Part shown: one piece after another, positions 25,470 through 34,093 of the stretch
Layout of the letters: the number at the start of each line of letters is the position of its first letter
How positions within the stretch are numbered: position 1 is the stretch's first letter
NCBI RefSeq assembly: GCF_008065375.1
Contig: NZ_VJYI01000011.1
Span: 1-64,000 of the forward strand
Length of the DNA stretch: 64,000 nt
Direction of reading: 5' to 3'
Source of the DNA: Nonomuraea sp. SYSU D8015
GTDB taxonomy: Bacteria > Actinomycetota > Actinomycetes > Streptosporangiales > Streptosporangiaceae
Position numbers and translations under genes: made by a program
The notes under the pieces: generated by a model
What the model was told of the DNA's origin: nothing
The model's database searches: none
What the model saw: the letters and a program-made list of their open reading frames with translations, nothing else

Positions 25470-28088
25470 ATGCACCGACATCGGTTGTTCCGGCATGCCC
25501 GCACGGCGTCCGCGCTCGCGGCGCTCGCCACCCTGACCGCCGGCCTGCCCGCCACCTCGGCCGCCGCGTCCGCCGCCCCGGACGTGGTCGCCGTGGACTT
25601 CGCACAGCGCACCGGCCCCGTCCACGGCGGCGCCACCGGCATGCTCTACGGCCTCTCGGACCCGGGCGTCCCCGGCGACCCCCTCGTCGCCGGCGCCCGG
25701 CCGCGCACCGTCTCGCAGAAGGCACCGGACGGTGACCAGCATCCGAACGGTGATGCGCTCGTCGTCGCGGACGGCTACTTCGCCAACGGCGGCGAAGAGA
25801 TCGTCATCATGACGCAGGACGTCTACAGCCAGTGGCCCTACGAGAACCTCGGCATCGACGACTACCTCGCCAAGGTCGACACGATGGTGCGGAAGGTCGT
25901 GCGGGAGCGGCCGCAGGACAAGCACAAGTTCGCCTGGGTGCTGTTCAACGAGCCCGACCTGATCTGGTACCAGAACTGGTCCACGCAGAAGCAGAAGTTC
26001 TTCAGCGACTGGAAGGCCGTGTTCGAGAAAGTCCGGTCGATCGATCCCGACGCCAAGATCGTCGGCCCGAACGAGGCGATCTACCGGCACGACAGGCTCC
26101 GTGACTTCCTCACCTGGGCCAAGAACACGCCCTGTGCCGGGGACCCCGAGGGCGACTGTCTGCCGGACGTCGTGTCCTGGCACGAGCTGCAGCGGAGCCG
26201 GCTCGCCGAATACCGGGGCCACTACCAGCACTTCCGCCAGATGGAGCGCGACCTCGGCATCGGCCCGCTGCCCGTCAACGTCACCGAGTACGGCAACCGC
26301 CGCGACATGTCCGTACCCGGCCAGATGATCCAGTGGATCTCGCTGTTCGAGGACACCAAGGTCGACGCCAACGGCGCCTACTGGACCTACGCCGGCAACC
26401 TCGACGACCACGCCGTACGCACCCGCCAGGCCAACGGCGGCTGGTGGCTGCTCAAGTGGTACGCGGACCTGACCGGGCAGACGGTCAAGGCGACCCCGCC
26501 CCAGCTGAACGTCGCCGACACGGTCCAGGCGGTCGCGGCCGTCGACGCGTCCGCGCGGCGCGGCACGATCCTGGTCGGCGGCGGCTCGGAGCCCGTCCGG
26601 CTCGACATCTCCGGGCTCGACCCCGCCGTCTTCGGCGAGCGGGTCGACGTCGTGGTGTCCAAGACGACCTGGACCGGGTACGAGGGCGACGCGCTCAAGC
26701 CGCCGGTCATCGCCGCCCGGCGCGCCGAGGTGCCCGGGGGCGCGCTGCAGGTGGACCTGCCCGGCGGAGACGTGATGGCCGCCTACCGGGTCACCGTCGT
26801 GCCCGCGAGCGGCGGCGAGCCCGCGCCCGACGCGCCGTGGACGGTCTCGGTCGAGGCGGAGTCCGCCACGCTCACCTCCGCGCAGGCCTTCAACCAGGAC
26901 ACGACGGCGGACCCCCAGCTGTACGCGACCTCCGGCAAGCGGGACGTCGGCGCCATGAACCGGACCGACTCGGCCGCGACGTTCTCCGTGACCGTGCCCC
27001 GCGACGGCCGCTACCGGCTGGGCATCTACCAGGGCGCGAACAAGGCGCCGGGCAGGCACGCCCTGTTCGTGGACGGCACGCTGAACCAGATCGTGCAGTA
27101 TTCGGCGAACCTCGGCTGGACCTACCGCGGCCGCACCGACGTCGAGCTCGAGCTGACCGCAGGCACCCACGAGCTGTCGGTTCGCACCAGCGCCGACGGC
27201 GTGAACCGGCTGCCCGGCAGCGACATCACACTGGACAAGTTCGACCTCACCGAGGTGACCGGGGCCGAGCGCGCGGCCTACCCCGCCGACGAGGCGCGGC
27301 TGTCCGGAGGCGCGCGGATCACCCGCCGGGCGAAGGGACCCGCCATCGCGCTCGGCGGCGACGCGCGGGCCACGTTCTTCGTCGTCGCGAGCGAGGACGG
27401 CTATTACGACCTGACGCTCGCCTACCGGGCGCACGGCAGGGGCGAGCTGCGGGTCCGAGTCGACGGGCGGGCGATCGGCGGCCTGCGGGCGACGCATCCC
27501 GGCGAGGGCTCCTCGCGGGCCCGGGTGTACCTCCCGGCCGGCATCTCCACGATCGACGTGGGCGGCCCGGCCCACCTGCAGCTGCGCGAGCTCACCACGG
27601 CACGGGCGGCGGAGGCGGACGCGGCCGTCCACCGGATCGAGGCCGAGCAGGCGCCGCGCGCAGGAACCGCGAGCGTGGTCAACGTCCCCGCCACGAGCGG
27701 GTCGAACGCCTCGGCGGGCGCGTACGTCGGCCACATCGGAAACGGCCCGGGCAACACGCTCACCCTCCCCCGCCCGGACGGGTTCGGCCCCGGCGAGTAC
27801 GTCCTGACGGTGCACTACGCCAACGCCGACAGGAACACCGGACACCCGTACAACACCGACGTCATCAGCCGTTTCCTCGACATCACCGAGACCGGCGGCA
27901 CGACGACGCGCGGCGTGTTCCGGCACAACTACGCCTGGGACAACTTCTGGCCGCAGGCGACGCCCCTCACGCTGACCACGGGCACGGGCGCAATCGTCCT
28001 CGGGAACGCGGCGGCGTACGGACCGGACATCGACCGGCTGGAGCTCGCGCGTTTCGTCCTGACAACCGATAACAACTCACACGGATGA
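25470..28088 (+). CDS. secreted clan-A-like glycoside hydrolase with carbohydrate-binding modules
   Basis: 872-aa exported protein. Sec signal in residues 1-36 (hydrophobic ASALAALATLTAG, cleavage near ASAAP). Residues ~37-370 look like a (beta/alpha)8 barrel of clan A: acid/base candidate FNEPDLIW (~168) and nucleophile candidate NVTEYGN (~272), with HEL and WTYAGN motifs as in GH39-like enzymes. Then a small beta domain, a CBM6/35-like module (WTVSVEAESATLTS ... DITLDKFDLTEV, ~455-610), another beta segment, and a second CBM35-like module (HRIEAEQAPRAGTASVVNVP ... DIDRLELARF, ~715-865). Preceded by two LacI-type operators and followed by a strong terminator. Polysaccharide target unknown; exact GH family uncertain. 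Confidence 0.75.
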   Translation: MHRHRLFRHARTASALAALATLTAGLPATSAAASAAPDVVAVDFAQRTGPVHGGATGMLYGLSDPGVPGDPLVAGARPRTVSQKAPDGDQHPNGDALVVADGYFANGGEEIVIMTQDVYSQWPYENLGIDDYLAKVDTMVRKVVRERPQDKHKFAWVLFNEPDLIWYQNWSTQKQKFFSDWKAVFEKVRSIDPDAKIVGPNEAIYRHDRLRDFLTWAKNTPCAGDPEGDCLPDVVSWHELQRSRLAEYRGHYQHFRQMERDLGIGPLPVNVTEYGNRRDMSVPGQMIQWISLFEDTKVDANGAYWTYAGNLDDHAVRTRQANGGWWLLKWYADLTGQTVKATPPQLNVADTVQAVAAVDASARRGTILVGGGSEPVRLDISGLDPAVFGERVDVVVSKTTWTGYEGDALKPPVIAARRAEVPGGALQVDLPGGDVMAAYRVTVVPASGGEPAPDAPWTVSVEAESATLTSAQAFNQDTTADPQLYATSGKRDVGAMNRTDSAATFSVTVPRDGRYRLGIYQGANKAPGRHALFVDGTLNQIVQYSANLGWTYRGRTDVELELTAGTHELSVRTSADGVNRLPGSDITLDKFDLTEVTGAERAAYPADEARLSGGARITRRAKGPAIALGGDARATFFVVASEDGYYDLTLAYRAHGRGELRVRVDGRAIGGLRATHPGEGSSRARVYLPAGISTIDVGGPAHLQLRELTTARAAEADAAVHRIEAEQAPRAGTASVVNVPATSGSNASAGAYVGHIGNGPGNTLTLPRPDGFGPGEYVLTVHYANADRNTGHPYNTDVISRFLDITETGGTTTRGVFRHNYAWDNFWPQATPLTLTTGTGAIVLGNAAAYGPDIDRLELARFVLTTDNNSHG

Positions 28089-28098
28089 CAGCCGCCGC

Positions 28099-28126
28099 GA
28101 CCCGCCGCACACCCATGCGGCGGGTC
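28099..28126 (+). terminator. hairpin terminator of the glycosidase gene
   Basis: GACCCGCCGC (28099-28108), an 8-nt loop, then GCGGCGGGTC (28117-28126): a perfect 10-bp GC-rich stem starting 10 bp after the stop. No long U tract, as usual in high-GC actinomycetes. Confidence 0.7.
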
Positions 28127-28210
28127 CGCCTTCGCCACATGCCGGAGCACCGCCGCGGCCCCGCGTGAGCGGCGCAGCGTCGGCCGATTCCGGCCTCCAT
28201 CTCCCCCGAT

Positions 28211-28335
28211 GGCCGGGCCCGTGACGGTTCGATGAGGTCCTCCATGGTGCAGTCAAGGATGTCCAGCAGCGCCATCAAGGTACGGAGGCTGAGCCGCTCC
28301 GGCTCGGCGGGTTCGGGCGGCCGGACGTTCAGCCG
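28211..28335 (-). pseudogene. C-terminal relic of an XRE-type HTH regulator
   Basis: Reading leftward: PAEPERLSLRTLMALLDILD, then CTMEDLIEP. LSLRTLMALLDILDC..EDLIEP is the last helices of Cro/CI-type small regulators (the ...LxxLCxxLDCxxxDLI pattern). The N-terminal HTH helices are missing; the sequence to the right belongs to a LAL relic on the other strand. Confidence 0.5.
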
Positions 28336-28740
28336 TTGGTGAGCCAGATCGAGCACAGCTTCGCCCGGCGGGTGCGGTCGCTGCCGGCGCCGGCGCAGCA
28401 GATGTTGCTGACGGCGGCGGCCGAGCCGCTCGGTGACATGACGTTGTTGCTCCGCGCGACCGCCGCACCGTGCATCGAGCCCTCGCCGAGGCGATCGACC
28501 CCGCTGCCGACCCAGACCGGCGCGCGTGGCACCGTGCACACGCGGCGGCCGACGCCGACAAAGAGGTCGCCACCGAACTGCCCGCCTCCGCCGACCGGGC
28601 CCAGCGTCGCGGTGGTGTCGCGGCCATGGGCGGGTTCCTGCGGCGCGCAGACCGAGCTGACCCCGACGCGGCGACGCGCGCGATCCGCGCCTTGTCCGCC
28701 GCCGAGGCCGCACTGCGGTACGGCGCCTTCGACACTCGCT
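28336..28740 (+). pseudogene. relic of a second LAL-type regulator
   Basis: First piece: IEHSFARRVRSLPAPAQQML then LTAAAEPLGDMTLLLRA. Second piece in another frame: VHRALAEAIDPAADPDRRAW, HRAHAAADADKEVATELPAS and ADRAQRRGGVAAMGGFLRRA. These correspond to the post-ATPase and start-of-TPR regions of LAL proteins, about 100 residues apart in an intact protein. The ATPase, most repeats and the HTH are absent. Confidence 0.65.
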
Positions 28741-28964
28741 GGTGGTCGTGCGCCTTTTCTCCGGCGAGCGCGCAGCGGCCGTCTCGCTGGCCGCGGAGAT
28801 CCAGGCCATCGGGGTGGGCAAGGCCGAGGCCGTGCTGCAGTTGCCAAGGGGCTGACCGTGCGCGGCGCAGCGCCACCAGCGTCTCCCAGTAGCTCGGCCG
28901 TGGAGCCGGTTTTCCTCTCAAATGAGACCGTATCGAATAAAAAGGTCTTCGGTAAAATGTCCTT
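28741..28964. other. spacer and MarR promoter region
   Basis: Up to ~28855 a + frame reads LVVVRLFSGERAAAVSLAAE then IQAIGVGKAEAVLQLPRG-stop, a coding-like tail I cannot assign. From 28910 the DNA becomes AT-rich (tcaaatgagaccgtatcgaataaaaagg) directly before the MarR gene, consistent with a promoter/operator. Confidence 0.4.
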
Positions 28965-29450
28965 ATGACCGGCGACCTCCCTCACAAAACCACCGCCTCG
29001 CGTGCGACCGACCGCCCCGGGGATGCCTCGCCTTTCGCGCTCGGCCTCCTGCTGCGCCAGGCGCACTGGCGCGCGGCCACGGTGATGACAGAGGCGCTTC
29101 GGCCGCTCGGCATAGAGTTGCGGCATTTTGCCGTGCTGCTCGTGCTGGTCGACCGCGGACCCACGGTGCAGCGGGACCTTGCGGCGGCGACGGGGTCGGA
29201 CAAGGCGGGAATCATGCGTGTCGTGGACGACCTGGAGCGGAAGGGGCTGGCCGTACGCAAGGCCGTTCCGGGGGACCGGCGGGCGCGAGCAGTGGAGATC
29301 ACGCCTCAGGGTGTCGAGCTTTTCGATGCAGCCCATGTGGCGGCGGAGCCGCTGGCTGAGCGTCTGGCGGCCGGATTGGAGCCCGGCGAAGCGGAGCAAC
29401 TGAGGGATCTGCTGATCCGGTTCGCCTATCCCGCAGGCGGCGAGGCCTAA
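28965..29450 (+). CDS. MarR-family regulator
   Basis: 161 aa. Winged helix in the middle: LGIELRHFAVLLVLVDRGPT, VQRDLAAATGSDKAGIMRVV, then DDLERKGLAVRKAVPGDRRA with the DxR wing signature, and ITPQGVELFDAAH. MarR proteins bind phenolic or drug-like ligands and often control flavin reductases. The nitroreductase gene starts 167 bp downstream in the same direction, with a small palindrome (29536-29549) between, so it is a likely target. Start ATG 28965 directly follows an AT-rich promoter segment and lacks a clear ribosome binding site. Confidence 0.85.
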   Translation: MTGDLPHKTTASRATDRPGDASPFALGLLLRQAHWRAATVMTEALRPLGIELRHFAVLLVLVDRGPTVQRDLAAATGSDKAGIMRVVDDLERKGLAVRKAVPGDRRARAVEITPQGVELFDAAHVAAEPLAERLAAGLEPGEAEQLRDLLIRFAYPAGGEA

Positions 29451-29535
29451 GCGCGCCCGGGCGCCGTCGCCCGCCGCGGGCGCTTCGTCCTATGCGGCTT
29501 CCACGCGATACGCAGGACACATATGACGGCGAATA

Positions 29536-29549
29536 GTATTGAATGATAC
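29536..29549. promoter_or_regulatory. small palindrome before the nitroreductase gene
   Basis: GTATTGAATGATAC has GTAT...ATAC arms around 6 nt, and a further ..AATAC lies 24 bp on, in an AT-rich stretch 68 bp before the nitroreductase start. A MarR site is plausible but unproven. Confidence 0.35.
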
Positions 29550-29616
29550 GATCGCAAGTAATACCGTCCAGAACGTAACGAAGTTAGACGCGTTGAGCGA
29601 TGAGGAGGTAGCGATC

Positions 29617-30282
29617 ATGGATGTCTATGAGGCGGTCACGAGCCGGCGGGCGGTGCGCGGATTCACCGACCGGCCCGTCCCGAGGGAGGTGCTGGAGCGC
29701 GTGCTGTCCGCCGCGGCCTGGTCGCCGTCCGGATCGAACCTCCAGCCCTGGCACGCCTACGTGGTGACCGGCGGACCGCTGGCCGAGCTCAAGAAGCGCG
29801 CCGGCAGGCGCGTGGCGGCGGGCGATCCTTGGGACGAGCGGGAGTACGAGATGTACCCGCCCGCGCTGAAGTCCCCGTACGGTGAGCGCCGATCCACCTT
29901 CGGCAAGGAGCGTTACAGCGCACTCGGTGTTACGCGCGAGGACTGGGAGGCGCGCCAGAGGGCCGCTGCCGACAACTGGCAGTGTTTCGGCGCGCCCGCC
30001 GCCCTGTTCTGCTACATCGACCGCGACATGGGCCCGCCCCAATGGGCCGACGTCGGCATGTATCTGCAGACCGTCATGCTGCTGCTGCGCGCCGAAGGAC
30101 TGCACAGTTGCCCTCAGATGGCGTGGTCGGTCTATCGCAGGACCGTCGCGGAGGTTCTGTCACCCCCAGAGGAGCTCATCCTCTTCTGCGGCATGTCGAT
30201 CGGGTTCGAGGACGTCACGGTGGGTTACGTCCGTACGGGCCGCGCGCCGCTCGACGAGACCGTCACGTTCGTCGAGGGCTAG
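29617..30282 (+). CDS. nitroreductase-family FMN enzyme
   Basis: 221-aa NAD(P)H:FMN oxidoreductase fold. MDVYEAVTSRRAVRGFTDRP carries the FMN-phosphate Arg motif (SRRAVR); SPSGSNLQPWHAYVV is the dimer/FMN segment; PQWADVGMYLQTVMLLLRAE and FCGMSIGFED are the later family motifs. ATG 29617 is chosen because GAGGAGG lies 6-12 nt upstream and family proteins begin at this point; an upstream ATG 29539 would add an unrelated leader over the palindrome. Such enzymes reduce nitroaromatics, quinones or enones. Likely MarR-controlled. Confidence 0.88.
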   Translation: MDVYEAVTSRRAVRGFTDRPVPREVLERVLSAAAWSPSGSNLQPWHAYVVTGGPLAELKKRAGRRVAAGDPWDEREYEMYPPALKSPYGERRSTFGKERYSALGVTREDWEARQRAAADNWQCFGAPAALFCYIDRDMGPPQWADVGMYLQTVMLLLRAEGLHSCPQMAWSVYRRTVAEVLSPPEELILFCGMSIGFEDVTVGYVRTGRAPLDETVTFVEG

Positions 30283-30434
30283 TACGGCAATCGCCTGCGG
30301 TGTGACCGGGGCGTCTCCCGCCTGGTGTGGCTGTCGTCGCCCGCCCGGCTCTTGCCACGGAGTCCTGCCTCGGCGCCGGCCGAAGTGACGCTCCCGCTTT
30401 CTCACAGACACCACATCTCATAACGAGGAGAGAC

Positions 30435-31283
30435 ATGACCAACCGGTTCCGCCTCGGCGGCGACCTGACGATCGACCGGCTCGGCTTCGGCGCCATGCGC
30501 CTGCCCCAGGCCGGCCCGGGCGGGCTCGCCCGCGACCCCGAGACCGGCCGGGCCGTCCTGCGCCGCGCCGTCGAGCTCGGCGTCAACCACATCGACACCG
30601 CCGGCTTCTACCGCAACCAGGACGGCTCGGTGCGCGCCAACGCCCTGATCCGCGAGGCCCTGTCCCCGTACCCGGACGATCTGGTCATCGCCACCAAGGT
30701 CGGCCCCGTCTTCGGGCCCGACGGCCCCCGCCCGGGCGGCCCCGCCGACCTACGGCCCCAGGTCGAGGCCAACCTCGAGAGCCTGGGCCTGGACCGCCTC
30801 GACCTGGTCTACCTGCGCATCGGCACGATGGAGCCTCCCCACGGCGAATCACTCGCCGAACGCTTCGAGGCGCTCGCCGCGCTGCGCGAGGAGGGCCTGA
30901 TCCACCACTTGGGCCTCAGCAACGTCGACGCCGGCCACCTCGCCGAGGCCCGCCCGATCGCCCCTGTCACGGCCGTCCAGAACCACTTCCACATCGCCAA
31001 CCGCGACGAGACGGCCGTCCTGGACGCCTGCACGCAGGCCGGCATCGCCTTCGTCCCCTTCTCCCCGCTCGGCGGCGGCCGTGCCGACATCAACGACCCC
31101 GGGCTGGTCAAGGTCGCCGAACGGCACGGCGCCACCGTCCAGCAGATCGCCCTGGCCTGGCTGCTGGCGCTGTCCCCGGTCGCCCTGGCCATCCCGGGCA
31201 CCGGCTCCGTGGCACACCTGGAGGAGAACGTGGCCGCCCGGTCGATCACCCTCACCGAGGAGGACCTCGCCGACCTCGCCTGA
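30435..31283 (+). CDS. aldo/keto reductase
   Basis: 282-aa (beta/alpha)8 NADPH oxidoreductase. Catalytic Asp and Tyr in VNHIDTAGFYRN (~50-60), Lys in VIATKVGP (~82). The usual active-site His region reads DLVYLRIG (Arg where many AKRs have His), as in several bacterial AKR subfamilies. C-terminal cofactor loop IPGTGSVAHLEENVAA. ATG 30435 has CGAGGAGAG upstream. Same strand as MarR and nitroreductase, 152 bp further on, so it may belong to the same redox response. Substrate unknown. Confidence 0.87.
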   Translation: MTNRFRLGGDLTIDRLGFGAMRLPQAGPGGLARDPETGRAVLRRAVELGVNHIDTAGFYRNQDGSVRANALIREALSPYPDDLVIATKVGPVFGPDGPRPGGPADLRPQVEANLESLGLDRLDLVYLRIGTMEPPHGESLAERFEALAALREEGLIHHLGLSNVDAGHLAEARPIAPVTAVQNHFHIANRDETAVLDACTQAGIAFVPFSPLGGGRADINDPGLVKVAERHGATVQQIALAWLLALSPVALAIPGTGSVAHLEENVAARSITLTEEDLADLA

Positions 31284-31430
31284 TCGCAAAAGGCCGTGGG
31301 AGGGCGCCATTCTCCGCCGCGCCGCCTGAGAGAAGAAATTCACGGCAGCTGCCACAACCCCGGAGGCTGTCTTGTCTGAGCTGGCGACCGGTCGGCACAT
31401 GGGTGCCCCGGCGGGCAGGACAGGGTTCCC

Positions 31431-31526
31431 ATGAAGGTCGTCGTAATCGGCGGGACCGGCACCCTCGGTGTGGGGCGGCCGAAGCGGAACATTTCACCGC
31501 GAGTAGGACACTGGTACGCCCAGTGA
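31431..31526 (+). pseudogene. 5' stub of an NmrA/SDR-like NAD(P)-binding protein
   Basis: ATG 31431 opens MKVVVIGGTGTLGVG, a perfect N-terminal Rossmann GxxGxxG motif, then becomes unrelated (RPKRNISPRVGHWYAQ) and stops. Only about 13 genuine residues remain; the rest of the gene is deleted at about 31470. Confidence 0.55.
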
Positions 31527-31544
31527 CGAGGTGGTGTGGCCCGA

Positions 31545-32699
31545 TCAGGCTCCGGACCGCGTCGGATCCGCACGAGCCCCGGCGTCCGACCGCCCACGCG
31601 TCAGCGCTCGCAACACATACTCGACGGGACCGTACCGGTGCCGGCGCAGCCACCACATGCTGAGTGCCAGCAGCACTGCGTAGATCGCCGCCGCGACGCC
31701 CATCACGGCCAGCGGTGACAGCGTGCCCGCCAGCGCCAGCCCGTACCCGGTGAAGACCAGGCAGCACAGCACCGACTGGCCGAGGTAGTTCGAGGCCGCC
31801 ATGCGCCCGGCGGGGGCCAGCGCGCGGCCGACGGCGGGCACGCGCTTGATCACCTGGAGCAACGTGACCACGTAGGCGGCGGTCAGGAGAACCGAGGTCA
31901 CGTTGTTCAGTGCCATCGCGACCAGTTGCAGGGCCTCGCCGCCGCCCGAGGTCGCCCAGCTGAAGAAGACCGCGGCGGGCACGCCGACGCCGAAGCCCGC
32001 CCACTGCACACGCGGCACCAGGTGTGCCCAGCGCTCCGGCTCCTCCAGCAGCCGCGCTTTCCCCGCCGCCAGCCCGAACAGGAACAGCGCCATCGCCATC
32101 GGCCCCTGCCCGAGCAGCACCATCGCCGCCAGAGCCGGATATGTCTGGACCTGGAACGTCAAAAAGCCCAGAGGGCCGTCCCTGACCAGTTCCTCGGCCC
32201 GCAGTCCGGCAGCCGCGTCCCCGGCCTGGGGCGAGCCCGGGTCCAGCAGCGTCAGCCCGGCGAGGATCAGCCAGATCACCGACATGACCCCGATGATCCA
32301 GCAGCCGACGACGACCGCCTTCCTGGCCGACACGCCCCGCATGGCCAGCAGGATCAGCCCGAGCGCGGCGTACAGGGTGAGGATGTCGCCGATCCACAGC
32401 AGGAACCCGTGCGCCACCCCGATCACGAACAGGCCCAGGCAGCGTCGCAGCATCCTGCCCTTCACGTCCACGCCGTCGCGGGTCATGAGTGTGAAGGAGT
32501 AGCCGAACAGGAACGAGAACAGGATGTAGAACTTGGTCAGCACGAACGTGCTGACCAAGAACGCGACGGGGCCGTCGCTGATCGGCATGGTGCCGATGGA
32601 GACGGCGTAGCGGGGGTCGGCGAAGAACCCGATGTTGGCCACAAGGATGCCGGCCAACGCGAAGCCCCGCACGGCGTCGATCTCACGCACTCGCGTCAT
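31545..32699 (-). CDS. DUF418-family membrane protein
   Basis: 384 aa with about eight or nine transmembrane segments. Opens with the family signature REIDAVRGFALAGILVANIG and has FYILFSFLFGYSFTL (~70-85), VIGVAHGFLLWIGDIL and, near the C-terminus, MAASNYLGQSVLCCLVF, GYGL and SMWWLRRHRYGPVEYVLRALT, the usual DUF418 end. ATG 32699 is taken as start; an upstream in-frame ATG (32861) would add an Arg/Ser-rich leader that crosses a palindromic site. Role unknown; DUF418 proteins resemble acyltransferase-type membrane proteins. Confidence 0.85.
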   Translation of the reverse strand: MTRVREIDAVRGFALAGILVANIGFFADPRYAVSIGTMPISDGPVAFLVSTFVLTKFYILFSFLFGYSFTLMTRDGVDVKGRMLRRCLGLFVIGVAHGFLLWIGDILTLYAALGLILLAMRGVSARKAVVVGCWIIGVMSVIWLILAGLTLLDPGSPQAGDAAAGLRAEELVRDGPLGFLTFQVQTYPALAAMVLLGQGPMAMALFLFGLAAGKARLLEEPERWAHLVPRVQWAGFGVGVPAAVFFSWATSGGGEALQLVAMALNNVTSVLLTAAYVVTLLQVIKRVPAVGRALAPAGRMAASNYLGQSVLCCLVFTGYGLALAGTLSPLAVMGVAAAIYAVLLALSMWWLRRHRYGPVEYVLRALTRGRSDAGARADPTRSGA

Positions 32700-32754
32700 G
32701 GGAACGACGCTAGGAAGGACGGAGCGCACGGCACATCGACCTTCGGAAGGGTGA

Positions 32755-32775
32755 GGGACCGACCAAAGTCGGCCC
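32755..32775. promoter_or_regulatory. palindromic site upstream of DUF418 gene
   Basis: GGGACCGAC and GTCGGCCC flank a central CAAA. The arrangement resembles DosR/DevR-type boxes (GGGAC..GTCCC), which respond to hypoxia or NO, but with one extra base in one arm. It lies 55 bp before the DUF418 start. Confidence 0.35.
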
Positions 32776-32964
32776 TTCACGACCGACGCCGGCGATCCCC
32801 GATCCGTGCCATGGGCACTCAGGATGACGAGACAGATGCGGAAGGTGCCCGAATTTCTCAATCATCGCCCGCGGAAGGGATCCAACTCCCCCACTCACCG
32901 CATCCCATCTGTATAGGACCGGTTTCCGTGCGAGATCGGCCCCATACGAAGGGAGTACGACCGA

Positions 32965-33249
32965 ATGCGGCCCAACGTGTTGACTCAACAGGCATGCAGG
33001 CACGACTGGACCACGGACGTCACCGAACGGCCCATCGGCCCGGTGGTCACCCTGCAGCGTGACACCTGGCGGTTAAAGGTCGTCTTCGACGGCAACGCCC
33101 CCCAGGCCGCCACCTTGACCGGCCCGGGCTACGAGGGCAGACGGCTCAACCTCCGCGCGATCAACCCGCTCGTCCGCACCAGTCCGGACGAAATCGTTCA
33201 GGTCGCCGCCACGGTGACCGGCCGCCCCACCGCGACCACCAATGCCTGA
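32965..33249 (+). CDS. hypothetical protein, 94 aa
   Basis: Small soluble-looking protein with no family I recognise. After a basic start (MRPNVLTQQACRHDW) it reads TERPIGPVVTLQRDTWRLKV, then VFDGNAPQAATLTGPGYEGR and NPLVRTSPDEIVQVAATVTG, suggesting beta-rich structure. No signal peptide or Cys pair. Its stop is 14 bp from the convergent YdjC gene. An AT-richer stretch upstream (gtataggaccggtttccgtg) could hold a promoter. It could also be a fragment of a larger gene, because other relics are common here. Confidence 0.45.
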   Translation: MRPNVLTQQACRHDWTTDVTERPIGPVVTLQRDTWRLKVVFDGNAPQAATLTGPGYEGRRLNLRAINPLVRTSPDEIVQVAATVTGRPTATTNA

Positions 33250-33262
33250 CCTCGCCCCACTG

Positions 33263-34093
33263 TCAGGTCCACCAGCCTCCGACGACCTCGACGCCCTCAC
33301 TCTCGAGAGCGTCGTGCCACACCGGATCACGCAGCAGCCGCGTCTCCCAGGTCCGCACGATGCCGTCCGGTCCCGTGACCGCGTCCTCGCGGGACGGATG
33401 CAGGAACAACTCGCTCGTGCCTTCCGGAAGGGCTGACAGCCGGCGGAGGTAATCGTCCCGCAGTCGCTCGTAGGCGCCGAGCTCACCGGCGCTGCGCCGG
33501 TTGGTCGCGATCGTCTGTGGGATGGACACGCCCAGTGCGTCGGCGAGGGCGACGGCGCGCTCGTGCGCGGCCGCGAGCGGCGGCGGGAGCGGCCCGCCGA
33601 AGTACGGCTCCGGGTCACGGGGCAGCCGGAAGGCGAGACCGTGGCGCGCACACCACTCGAGCGCCTCGGCGAGCCACGATCTGCCGTGCAGACCGTAGAG
33701 GGTGCCGGCGTGGGAGTCGGCCGCCTCAGGAACGGGGCCCCGCTCGCGCATCCAGCGCAGCTGTGCCTCCGCCTCCCGTATGACATCCTGGGCCTCGCCC
33801 CGGGCCCCCAGAACCCACGGGTCGTCACTGAGTGTCCCGTCCGGATCGACGAGGCTCGCCGCGCCGTCGAGGGGCCGCCAGCGCGGGAGCCCGCGCTCGC
33901 TGGTGAGCGTCACGTGCAGCCGCGGCACGACGCCGAGCTCCCGTACCTGTTTCGCGGCCTGCTCCGCGGCCGGCGAGACGCAGATGAGCGTCGTCGCGGA
34001 GACATGTCCGTCGGCGAGCAGTGCGGCGATGACCTCGGTCGTCCCCGGTTCCCGGCCGAGATCGTCGGCCGTTATCACGACGCGACGGGTCAT
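33263..34093 (-). CDS. YdjC/ChbG-family carbohydrate deacetylase
   Basis: 276-aa metal-dependent deacetylase fold. N-terminal RRVVITADDLGRE carries the conserved Asp pair, LHVTLTSERGLPRW a metal-binding His, and EAADSHAGTLYGLHG the catalytic DSHxG-like motif; ELFLHPSRED supplies the later His. Known: ChbG/YdjC proteins remove acetyl groups from chito- or other oligosaccharides. Starts inside the ATGA overlap with the upstream sugar symporter gene (34090-34093), so uptake and deacetylation of one glycoside are translationally linked. Substrate not determined. Confidence 0.87.
   Translation of the reverse strand: MTRRVVITADDLGREPGTTEVIAALLADGHVSATTLICVSPAAEQAAKQVRELGVVPRLHVTLTSERGLPRWRPLDGAASLVDPDGTLSDDPWVLGARGEAQDVIREAEAQLRWMRERGPVPEAADSHAGTLYGLHGRSWLAEALEWCARHGLAFRLPRDPEPYFGGPLPPPLAAAHERAVALADALGVSIPQTIATNRRSAGELGAYERLRDDYLRRLSALPEGTSELFLHPSREDAVTGPDGIVRTWETRLLRDPVWHDALESEGVEVVGGWWT

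Noticed and set aside
25356..27926. 856-codon open frame on the minus strand opposite the glycosidase
   Set aside because: Val/Gly/Arg-rich antisense shadow typical of GC-rich third positions; the + strand frame has a signal peptide, domains and a terminator.
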